From: a virus
Direction: 5' to 3' (one strand)
Length of the DNA: 64,000 bases
IMG/VR virus record: IMGVR_UViG_3300033145_000681
Location: 1-64,000 of that record
Positions 49,728-56,917 of this stretch are shown here, one piece after another (position 1 is the stretch's first letter; each line of letters opens with the position of its first letter). The translations under genes were made by a program, and so were the position numbers. The notes under the pieces are model-generated. The model worked only from the letters and a program-made list of their open reading frames with translations, was not told the DNA's origin and did no database searches.

Positions 49728-50138
49728 ATGGTCAGATTTTTAATCGCGTTGACATTATGCGCGATGGTGCTGTGCCTGGGCTTCGGCTGTACGCCGGAGC
49801 AGAAGGAGACAGCCATGAACGTCATCCAGGAGGGAGCGGATGCCGCAGCGAAGGTCGCTCCGGTGACGGGACCGGCAGCTCCTATCCTGTATGCGGTAGG
49901 CACCATCGGCACGGCAATCGTTGCTCTATGGAAGGCGTTACAGAACAGGAAGAATGCAACGGAGGTCAAGAAGGCGCATCGGCTGCTTACATCCACGATC
50001 GATGCATGGAAGACTACAGAACCCGAGGCCAGGACGGGGAGCTTGCTCAGTTACATCTCTCAGGCCAAGTCAGTAGCCGACGAAGCGGAGAGAGCCTTGT
50101 GGGGCTTAGAGGAATCGGTACGGAAGGGAATGCAGTAG
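49728..50138 (+). CDS. Lipoprotein-like membrane protein
   Basis: This 136-residue product has a lipoprotein signal (RFLIALTLCAMVLCLGFGC, lipobox ending LGFGC then TPEQ). A second hydrophobic segment follows (APILYAVGTIGTAIVALW), and then a helical charged region. GGGAGGAGG precedes ATG 49728. Candidate outer-membrane spanin or immunity lipoprotein. It follows a strong terminator, so it may have its own promoter, not seen. Confidence 0.6.
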   Translation: MVRFLIALTLCAMVLCLGFGCTPEQKETAMNVIQEGADAAAKVAPVTGPAAPILYAVGTIGTAIVALWKALQNRKNATEVKKAHRLLTSTIDAWKTTEPEARTGSLLSYISQAKSVADEAERALWGLEESVRKGMQ

Positions 50139-50160
50139 ACTGTGCTCCGAGGCGGCGGGG

Positions 50161-50223
50161 ATCGCTCCCGGCATTATAGATCCTACTTCTTCGCTGATGA
50201 TGAGCGACGAAAAGTGGAGCGAT
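50161..50223 (+). other. Nested inverted repeats, possible structured RNA
   Basis: ATCGCTCC (50161-50168) pairs with GGAGCGAT (50216-50223), enclosing TCGCT/AGCGA (50191-50195 / 50203-50207). A T-run follows at 50228-50235. The region 50139-50390 otherwise lacks a confident gene. Confidence 0.45.
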
Positions 50224-50319
50224 ATCCCGCTGGCCTCTTTTTTTATAGGAACCGGGCTCCTGACTGAGAAGCTATTACGGGAAGAGAGAGAGGACATGGC
50301 CCGGGGAACTCCACTCTGA
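50197..50319 (+). CDS. Candidate 40-residue protein
   Basis: An open frame from ATG 50197 encodes MMSDEKWSDIPLASFFIGTG and an acidic/basic helix to DMARGTPL. It overlaps the inverted repeats and has no clear ribosome site, so it may be structured RNA instead. Kept at low confidence. Confidence 0.25.
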   Translation: MMSDEKWSDIPLASFFIGTGLLTEKLLREEREDMARGTPL

Positions 50320-50390
50320 GGATGTTGCCGGGTCCGTTATCAGAAAAGGCGAATCCGGTTCCTATCTTTACCAAGGCGAAGGGAGATCAC

Positions 50391-50591
50391 ATGCCGAAGT
50401 GCAAAGGCAAGACGTGCGGCGCTGACATCCTCTGGATACAAACCCCGAACGGAGTCAATACCCCCATCGATGCAAAGCCGAAGAAGCGATGGGTACGGGG
50501 ATGGGGTGGGGGAGGATGGTGCCTGGTCGACTGCCATGTACCTCACCAGGAGACATGCCCGAACGTAGATGATCTCAGGAAGAAGAGATGA
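50391..50591 (+). CDS. Small zinc-ribbon protein
   Basis: This 66-residue protein starts at ATG 50391 behind AAGGGAG. CKGKTCGADILW and WCLVDCHVPHQETC give a C-x4-C ... C-x3-C ... C cluster. A Gly/Trp-rich loop lies between. Overlaps the next start. Confidence 0.5.
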   Translation: MPKCKGKTCGADILWIQTPNGVNTPIDAKPKKRWVRGWGGGGWCLVDCHVPHQETCPNVDDLRKKR

Positions 50592-50746
50592 GTAAGAAGC
50601 TCGTTGAATGCGGCTTCTGCGGAAGATGGCAAAAGGGGAGGCTTCGGTGCTTGGCGGGGAGATTGCTGAAGATGCGGAAGCATAGGTGCTCGGACTATTT
50701 CCCTTACATCGTACCCGGCTTCAAACAGCAGCCGGATAAGGAGTAG
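50588..50746 (+). CDS. Small zinc-ribbon-like protein
   Basis: This 52-residue ATGA-coupled product carries CGFCGRW, then single Cys at about 21 and 34, with basic helices (RCLAGRLLKMRKHRC). Likely metal-binding. Unknown. Confidence 0.5.
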   Translation: MSKKLVECGFCGRWQKGRLRCLAGRLLKMRKHRCSDYFPYIVPGFKQQPDKE

Positions 50747-50750
50747 ATAC

Positions 50751-51188
50751 GTGAAGCATCCCGAGATGGTAAAGGTGGCGGAGCGATGGCTTCGATCATT
50801 CGGTTGCTCTATTGTGGTAACTGAGATGGTGACGGTTGCAATGGAGACTCCTGACGCAATAGGATTCCGTAACCAGATGTCTATCATGGTTGAGTGCAAG
50901 ACCAGCATGGCTGACTTCCGTGCAGACGCTAAGAAGTTTCACCGGCTACATCCAGAGACGGGCATGGGGAACTATCGATTCTTCATGTGTGAGGATGGAC
51001 TGATACCTGAAGCAGATGTACCTCTGGGTTGGGGGCTTCTCTATATCCAAGGAAAGAAAGTGAAGAAGATACGAGGGCTGCACGGTAATTGCGGCGCGAC
51101 AGAAAACGGCGTATTCTGTTTCGATGCTTCACTGAGAGCGGAGAGGACGTTACTGCTGTCGATACTGAGGCGTCTACAAAGTGAATAG
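50751..51188 (+). CDS. PD-(D/E)XK nuclease-like protein
   Basis: The 145-residue product starts at GTG 50751. ETPDAIGF then SIMVECKTSMADFRAD gives D ... E-x-K (ECK) typical of PD-(D/E)XK folds, followed by LIPEADVPLGWGLLY. Similar proteins occur in phages without known function. It lies upstream of the terminase genes. Confidence 0.65.
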   Translation: MKHPEMVKVAERWLRSFGCSIVVTEMVTVAMETPDAIGFRNQMSIMVECKTSMADFRADAKKFHRLHPETGMGNYRFFMCEDGLIPEADVPLGWGLLYIQGKKVKKIRGLHGNCGATENGVFCFDASLRAERTLLLSILRRLQSE

Positions 51189-51271
51189 AAAACATCGAAG
51201 AATACATCACCATCCCATGCATTCCCGGTGCAGTATCCCAGCATCTGTCGCCCGAGCAGGAAAAGCGTAGC
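51189..51271 (+). other. Short gap before terminase, no signal seen
   Basis: I see no promoter or hairpin of note here. The sequence ends with GAGCAGGAAAAGCGTAGC just before the small terminase ATG. Confidence 0.5.
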
Positions 51272-51844
51272 ATGCCATCCAAGGGAAGAGATTGGGAAAC
51301 TATCAAGCGGGAGTTCATTACCAGCGACATCCCGACCATGACCAAGTTCTTCGCCAAGAAGAAGATATCCCGGGGTACGTGGACGCACCATACCAAGGGG
51401 TGGAAGAAAGAACGGGACGTTTATCGACGGTCTATAGACGCCGAAATACTGGCTGAGACGAAGAAGACGAAGGTGCTGACAGCTTCAAAACAGGCCGAGT
51501 ACATGAGCACGATCGTATTGAAGACCCTGGAACGCTGGCAGGCCATGAACAAGAAGATCGATGACATCGAGTCGAAGATCAAGAAGAAGAAAACATATAC
51601 GGATCTGGAACATGCGCGGTTAGCGAAGCAGCTCAATGAAATTACCCGGATGCTCCCGGCGCTGGTAGAGTCCGTCGAGCTGCTGGAAGGCCGAGCTACG
51701 AGTCGGCCGGATCTCCAGGACAAAACCTCTGCAGAGATGTCCAGGCTCGAGAAGGAATTCGATGAGAAAAAGAAGAGGATGCAGAAGGCGCTCAAGGGCG
51801 GCAAGCTCACGCTCGTCAAGAAGGAAGAGCAGAAAGCCGGCTGA
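51272..51844 (+). CDS. terS: Terminase small subunit
   Basis: The 190-residue product has an N-terminal HTH-like TITKFF-type region (here DIPTMTKFFAKKKISRGTWTHH), long basic helices and a C-terminal helix (LEKEFDEKKKRMQKAL). This fits a DNA-recognising small subunit. It precedes TerL, separated only by a short candidate gene. The family call is by layout and synteny. Confidence 0.75.
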   Translation: MPSKGRDWETIKREFITSDIPTMTKFFAKKKISRGTWTHHTKGWKKERDVYRRSIDAEILAETKKTKVLTASKQAEYMSTIVLKTLERWQAMNKKIDDIESKIKKKKTYTDLEHARLAKQLNEITRMLPALVESVELLEGRATSRPDLQDKTSAEMSRLEKEFDEKKKRMQKALKGGKLTLVKKEEQKAG

Positions 51845-51853
51845 TCGTGACGG

Positions 51854-52024
51854 ATGAAGCGGCCGTTGCGCGGAGCGAAGTGCGTACTATGCGAGAGCCT
51901 ACACAGCGCCATGATGATTCATCTGGGCTGTTCGAAGATCTACCGCGCGGCACTGAGAGTAAAGGGGGGACGCTGCCGGTATGGCCCGATCAGAATTGAA
52001 AAACCCCGACATTACCGACGATGA
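51854..52024 (+). CDS. Small Cys-rich protein overlapping terminase
   Basis: This 56-residue open frame from ATG 51854 carries AKCVLCESLHSAMMIHLGC and RVKGGRC, four Cys in a zinc-like spacing. It overlaps the TerL start by 44 bp and lacks a strong ribosome site. A zinc pattern makes it plausible. Confidence 0.38.
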   Translation: MKRPLRGAKCVLCESLHSAMMIHLGCSKIYRAALRVKGGRCRYGPIRIEKPRHYRR

Positions 52025-53468
52025 GCTGTATGCTGATCAGAGTCGCCTGCCGCCCCGTGACGAGCTTCTAGATTACCTCTACCTCCATACCGGGAAGATC
52101 ATTCCGTACAAGCCTGTATGCCCGGATCACAATGCGCCGGCAGAGTTCATCGATCACATCGTCTACGGCTATGGAAGTGTTTGCGCGATCGGTCCGAGGT
52201 CCGGATCGAAGACCACCCAGATAGGTATCGGGGTAGGTATGGTCGCGCGGCATTTCGGAGTATCGACCAGGGTGCTCGGCGGATCTGCATACCAGAGCCT
52301 GGCGGCATACCGGGAGTTCAAGGATTTCCTGGGGCATGGATTCATCCTCGATGTGTACGGGAAGATGCTCCAATCCCGAACGGAATTCATCAATGGCGGT
52401 ACCGTTGAGCTACTTACGCAATCGGAGACATCGGTTCGATCCCCGCATGTGCCATTTGTGGCCTTGGATGAGCTGGACGAATTCAAGCCGAAGATTCTGA
52501 AGGCATCGAAATTCATCGCGCAATCCGTACCCAACTTCCGGAGGAAGATGGTCGAGGCATCTACCAGGCACCGGCCGATGGGTTTGATGACACTCGAGTG
52601 GGATCTCTTCAAGGGGCTCAAGCTGATATGGTGTCTCCTCGAGGTGATGGAGCCATGCACCGGGGATTACAAATGCTCGATGTGCAATCTGACAGCCAGC
52701 TGTCCAGGCAAGGCGAAGATGGGCCCGAAATACAAAGAGCGCAGCGGATACTATCTGATAGACGATGCCCGGCAGCTCCGGGACGATGTGCATGATGATG
52801 AGACGTGGATTTCGGAGGCTATGTGTGGAGAGCCCCGGACGGAAGGCGCGATCTATACGAAACTCAAGGAGCGGATCCACATGGGTACCCTTCCCTGGGA
52901 CAGAGGACTGGCGCTCGATCGGGTATTCGATTACGGCGCCGCGGACAGTCCCTGCGTTCTCCAGTACTGGCAGCTTACCAAGGAGAACGGCCGCCTCCAG
53001 GCTCGGATGGTAGATGAGCTGCGCTGGCAGGGGACAGCGGATCGGCTGATCGTAGATGACTTCCTGTCGTATGAGAAGGAGATGGGGTACAACAACTGGA
53101 TCGGCAGGACGATCATCCCGGGAGATGGTGCATCGCTGAGAAACGAATGCGAGACGAGAGGGCTTTCGGTAGAGCTTCCGGATCAGGACGTAGCGGAGGG
53201 AATCGCTACGATGAGGAATCTGATTGCGGTAGATAAGAAGGGTACGCCGGGAGTGAAGTGGGACAAGGAAGCAGCGACTACCCGGACGTGTTGCCATCCG
53301 ACATGGACGGAACTGAAGGGATATCACATGATCAAAGGGCGCGTAGTGAAGGAAGATGATCACGGTCCGGACGCTTCGAGATACTACTGCCAATCGACTC
53401 CGGAGTTGGTCGTACACAAGAAGTCGAGTATGATAATCCTCCCCGATAATCTCGATATCAATCCATGA
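51981..53468 (+). CDS. terL: Terminase large subunit
   Basis: The 495-residue product has the packaging ATPase Walker A GPRSGSKT (about 71-78) and Walker B VPFVALDELDEF (about 157-168). The RNaseH-like nuclease has acidic motifs VFDYGAADS, IIPGDGAS and DDHGPDASRY. A Cys cluster (CSMCNLTASC) around residue 232 may bind zinc. The order TerS, TerL, portal supports the role in headful or cos packaging. Confidence 0.88.
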   Translation: MARSELKNPDITDDELYADQSRLPPRDELLDYLYLHTGKIIPYKPVCPDHNAPAEFIDHIVYGYGSVCAIGPRSGSKTTQIGIGVGMVARHFGVSTRVLGGSAYQSLAAYREFKDFLGHGFILDVYGKMLQSRTEFINGGTVELLTQSETSVRSPHVPFVALDELDEFKPKILKASKFIAQSVPNFRRKMVEASTRHRPMGLMTLEWDLFKGLKLIWCLLEVMEPCTGDYKCSMCNLTASCPGKAKMGPKYKERSGYYLIDDARQLRDDVHDDETWISEAMCGEPRTEGAIYTKLKERIHMGTLPWDRGLALDRVFDYGAADSPCVLQYWQLTKENGRLQARMVDELRWQGTADRLIVDDFLSYEKEMGYNNWIGRTIIPGDGASLRNECETRGLSVELPDQDVAEGIATMRNLIAVDKKGTPGVKWDKEAATTRTCCHPTWTELKGYHMIKGRVVKEDDHGPDASRYYCQSTPELVVHKKSSMIILPDNLDINP

Positions 53469-53472
53469 TCTC

Positions 53473-53500
53473 TTGACAGGAAGCGTATCGACCATATAAT
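53473..53500 (+). promoter_or_regulatory. Sigma70-type promoter for the head genes
   Basis: TTGACA (53473-53478), 16-bp spacer, TATAAT (53495-53500), with CGACCA before the -10 box. It lies just after terL and before the portal gene. Confidence 0.82.
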
Positions 53501-53543
53501 TCCATAACGGCCGCAATGAAATCCGAAGGGGAGGATCATATCA

Positions 53544-55010
53544 ATGGATCGTGAAAGCAAGAAGAAGCTCGGTCGATTCCTATCACCCAGCAAAAAGGAA
53601 CTGGCAAGACAGAACGAAGAGCTGGCCGTAAAGAATGAAGAGATGACCGAATCCGTCCAGGAGATGAAGGTCAATATCCAGGAGCTTCGCCTTCAGGTAG
53701 TAGATGTTCTCTCCGCGACGATGATTACTACCGATGATGATTCCGGGAATCCGTATACAGACAAAAGTGCAGCCGTCGAGGAAATCATCAGCAAGTATCA
53801 GAACGCATCGGAGTGGGGATGCCAGCTGGCCCAGAAGATAATCAATCAGCGCAAGGCTCTCGTGATTCCTTTCGGGGTAGACGTCCAGCCTTCGGAGGAA
53901 TTCGAGAATGTCGAGCAGCCCCCGGTTACGGAGATCCAGTACATCAAGGACTTCCTCAAATTCAATGGCTTCCCGCAGCGCAGAGAGGATGATCTTTCCC
54001 GGCAGTCTGAGATGGAGGGGCAGTGTCTGATTACCCTTCATTGGGATGAGCAGGCTCTGGTAAATGGTAACGAGGGAATGGTAACGGTAAGGCGTCTGCA
54101 ATGGTCAGATCTGGACTACACCATTCATACCGCGAAGGGTGATGTCGATAAGGTGGTCGGGATTACCTGGCAGGATGAGACGCTCGGCAAGCAGGTACTG
54201 ACTCCTGATGGGCTGGTGCCGTACGTGCTTGCTGTATTTAATGGGACCACTTCATCCGACAGCACGATGCAGGGAATGCCTCCCGTCGCATTCGTACTGG
54301 CGGAGTGCGAGAATCTGGACAAGGCGCTGAAGGGCTGGCGGAAGGTCAATCGATACTTTGCAAACCTGACTCCCTTCTTCGAGTCTGAAGGAAAATCAGA
54401 ATCAGATGAGATCCTGGCTCGCATTACCGCGGCCGGCTGGAAAGTAGGAAAGGCATTCGTAGGCCGCGGCATGCAGCTGGTCGGTCCCGAATCCGGTACC
54501 GAAGTGAAGGAACTGATCTACGGGGAGATCCGGACGAATGCCCAGGTCATATCCGGCACTACCGGCATCCCTGTACATCATCTCGGATTTGCTGATGTCA
54601 TCGGCCAGGGCAGGGCGACGGCGCAGACGATGATGGAGCCGATGGAAGTAATCGCAATCAATGACATGGGTGTCTGGCACGGCTTCTACAAGGATCTGTT
54701 CGACAAGGTAATCCAGATGCGTAACGAGCGATCGAACGTACAGCTGCGAGAGGGCGCTGTCGTACCGAAGCTCCTGCCGATCTCAGCTACGCAATGGAAT
54801 CGGATAGAGAAGATCTGGCTGCCGGCGACGAAGAACAAGCTGATTTCGAAGAAGCTGTTCTTGAAGCAGCTCCCGAACGTTGATGTTGAGGAGGAGATGG
54901 AATCGCTACTAGAAGAGTTCGAGGACGCGTCGCTGCGAAGGGTCACAAGCGAACTAGACAGCGTAATGTCGCGCTCCACAAGCAGGCAGAGCGGGACGGA
55001 CGAAGAATAG
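53544..55010 (+). CDS. Portal protein
   Basis: The 488-residue product starts with a coiled region (KKELARQNEELAVKNEEM). The body carries portal-type segments (QRREDDLSRQSEMEGQCLITLHWDEQ-like region, then GTTGIPVHHLGFADVIGQGR, then MMEPMEVIAINDMG). It lies between terminase and MuF-like genes. GGGGAGG precedes ATG 53544. The last 40 codons overlap, in another frame, a coding-looking extension of the next gene. Confidence 0.8.
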   Translation: MDRESKKKLGRFLSPSKKELARQNEELAVKNEEMTESVQEMKVNIQELRLQVVDVLSATMITTDDDSGNPYTDKSAAVEEIISKYQNASEWGCQLAQKIINQRKALVIPFGVDVQPSEEFENVEQPPVTEIQYIKDFLKFNGFPQRREDDLSRQSEMEGQCLITLHWDEQALVNGNEGMVTVRRLQWSDLDYTIHTAKGDVDKVVGITWQDETLGKQVLTPDGLVPYVLAVFNGTTSSDSTMQGMPPVAFVLAECENLDKALKGWRKVNRYFANLTPFFESEGKSESDEILARITAAGWKVGKAFVGRGMQLVGPESGTEVKELIYGEIRTNAQVISGTTGIPVHHLGFADVIGQGRATAQTMMEPMEVIAINDMGVWHGFYKDLFDKVIQMRNERSNVQLREGAVVPKLLPISATQWNRIEKIWLPATKNKLISKKLFLKQLPNVDVEEEMESLLEEFEDASLRRVTSELDSVMSRSTSRQSGTDEE

Positions 55011-55030
55011 ACTCCTTCCATGCCGGGCTC

Positions 55031-56176
55031 ATGGCGGTAGCTCGGCATCAGGACGCGCGGATAAGGAAGTACGCCAGGCGGGTATGGGATACCGCGGAGC
55101 AGGCTACCCGTCTGGAGATGATCACCGACCTTACCATCCCCTTCCGTAATTCCACGAAGGTATACATCAAGTCTCAGATGATGGAGTCCTATCGAATGGC
55201 CCGGGCCCGGGCTCGGATGACGGTAGAGAGAGCGCATCGAGCGCGGGTACAGATCCAGGAGATGGACCCCTTTTCTAATTGCACGGTGCAATTGCCCGAC
55301 ATAACCCCTGAGTTCCTAGAGCGTTTCGATGGCGCCGTGGAGCTGGATGAGATCTCATTCGTATCCAAGATCCAGGAGCTGGAAGCTGACGAGCTTGCCT
55401 ACCATCAGATCGTAAAGGAGTATGGCGCCTGGGCAGAGCTGCAGGGTAATGAGATGTGGCAGCAGAAGGTCAAGACCGCGAAGGGCACGATGGTGCGCGG
55501 CATTGAGAATGGCTGGGGGCTCAATCCTGTAGGGGAGTATACCAAGGCCGGTAAATCGGTATCGGCTTTCGAGGCAACGGGCGGGGTTGGGGGCTCCGCC
55601 AATGTCCTGAAGGGATATAGCTACACGCAGCTTACCCCGGGGATACTGGACGAGCTGCAGAAGGATCTCGCCAGCTTCGGGTATAGCGGTCATCAGCTTG
55701 AGCGCCTGGCGCGGACGGAATATACCCGGGCCATGAATGCGGGGCTGCTGTCCATCTACCAGGAAGACGATATGATTGTCGGGTACGAATGGTCCGCGAT
55801 CCTGGATGCCCGGACATGCGTAGAGTGCGCCATGATGGACGGGGTACAGATGGATCGAGGAGATCCCCGGCTCGGGGATTACACACCTCCGCTGCATCCT
55901 CATTGCCGATGTGAGATCCTACCGATATTCGCCTGGGAGCAGCGAGAGGCGAACATGGATACGCAGCGTACCGTTACGCTGTACGACAAGGAGGGGAGAG
56001 ACTTCACGGTCGACTACATCCCGAATCGGATCAATCCGGACTTCCTGAAGACCATCCGGCCGGCGAACGATTCGGCGGGTATCAAGCGGCAGCTGATTAC
56101 CAAGAAGAAGGCGGAGAAGCTCCGGAACAATTTCGTCCCGACGATGCTGGTACACGATTCCCCGGCGCTGAATTGA
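55031..56176 (+). CDS. MuF/SPP1 gp7-like minor head protein
   Basis: The 381-residue product from ATG 55031 contains a helical N-terminal domain, then ARTEYTRAMNAGLLSIYQED, a DARTCVECAMMDG segment and PPLHPHCRCEILP, the conserved MuF signature with metal-type Cys/His. These proteins enter with the genome and can carry C-terminal toxins; no toxin domain is evident. The frame is open and coding-like upstream to about 54888 but lacks a normal start. Palindrome copy 6 lies inside. Confidence 0.75.
   Translation: MAVARHQDARIRKYARRVWDTAEQATRLEMITDLTIPFRNSTKVYIKSQMMESYRMARARARMTVERAHRARVQIQEMDPFSNCTVQLPDITPEFLERFDGAVELDEISFVSKIQELEADELAYHQIVKEYGAWAELQGNEMWQQKVKTAKGTMVRGIENGWGLNPVGEYTKAGKSVSAFEATGGVGGSANVLKGYSYTQLTPGILDELQKDLASFGYSGHQLERLARTEYTRAMNAGLLSIYQEDDMIVGYEWSAILDARTCVECAMMDGVQMDRGDPRLGDYTPPLHPHCRCEILPIFAWEQREANMDTQRTVTLYDKEGRDFTVDYIPNRINPDFLKTIRPANDSAGIKRQLITKKKAEKLRNNFVPTMLVHDSPALN
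55277..55293 (+). promoter_or_regulatory. 17-bp palindrome copy 6, inside the MuF-like gene
   Basis: AATTGCACGGTGCAATT encodes part of SNCTVQLPD at residues about 82-90. Exact retention in a coding sequence argues for a DNA function. Central G orientation. Confidence 0.85.
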
Positions 56177-56209
56177 TGGAAGAAATCCCGCGCGACGTAA
56201 CGGTATATC

Positions 56210-56237
56210 TTGACACATCTCAAACGTACCGTATAAT
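56210..56237 (+). promoter_or_regulatory. Sigma70-type promoter
   Basis: TTGACA (56210-56215), 16-bp spacer, TATAAT (56232-56237), with CGTACCG before the -10 box. It lies just after the MuF-like stop and drives the protease/scaffold genes. Confidence 0.82.
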
Positions 56238-56255
56238 TCTGCGAAAGGAGATCAC

Positions 56256-56669
56256 ATGCCGGACGAGAAGGAAGAGTACGATCTGATCGAAGAGCCCCGG
56301 ATATTCCTGAACCGAGGAAGAGAAGTCAGGATGTTCACCGATGTCATGAAGGGCACCGTTCGCTTCGAAGGCTTCCACGTATTCAAGCAGATCATCAAAC
56401 ATGAGATTACCGGCCGGGAGATCATGCAGCAGGCACCTACCGATTTCAGCATCCCGATAGCCGAGGAGGATCTCACGGACAATATGTACACGACAATCCA
56501 GAATGTATTCGCCAAATTCGAAACGGCGAAGGCGGCATGCCGGGACAGCATGAATGCTGCGGAGGCTCTGGAGGCGGAGCCGGACATCGTGAAGGCGCCG
56601 GCCAATATCCTGGATGCTACGGGACGCATCGCGGCGGCGAGTATGCCGTCTGGATTGACGGGGATGTAG
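56256..56669 (+). CDS. Head-module hypothetical protein
   Basis: The 137-residue product has GCGAAAGGAG before ATG 56256. Mixed alpha/beta with MFTDVMKGTVRFEGFHVFKQI and helices rich in Ala/Glu (CRDSMNAAEALEAEPD). Position suggests a head protein. No family recognised. Confidence 0.55.
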   Translation: MPDEKEEYDLIEEPRIFLNRGREVRMFTDVMKGTVRFEGFHVFKQIIKHEITGREIMQQAPTDFSIPIAEEDLTDNMYTTIQNVFAKFETAKAACRDSMNAAEALEAEPDIVKAPANILDATGRIAAASMPSGLTGM

Positions 56670-56671
56670 GG

Positions 56672-56917
56672 ATGGCATCTATCGAACTTGTCAGTAGCGC
56701 AGCCGAAGACCAGGAGGTCACGATCAAGGGGCTCGATCCTGAATCTGGAGAGACGCGTAGCGTTGATGTGATCGTTCCCGGGAATGGTTTCCCTGTAGAT
56801 TCCCCCCTCTATCCTGGTGAGGTTATTATTCACATAGCCCAGAAGAGAGACGAGATTACGATACGCAAGAAATGCAACCCGGCAGGAGGACCGCATGAAA
56901 GTCAAGATCAAGCGTAA
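56672..56917 (+). CDS. Small beta-rich head-module protein
   Basis: This 81-residue protein starts two bases past the previous stop. Strands VTIKGLDPESGETRSVDVIV and VIIHIAQKRDEITIRKK suggest a compact beta barrel. Overlaps the protease start by 23 bp. Unknown. Confidence 0.5.
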   Translation: MASIELVSSAAEDQEVTIKGLDPESGETRSVDVIVPGNGFPVDSPLYPGEVIIHIAQKRDEITIRKKCNPAGGPHESQDQA

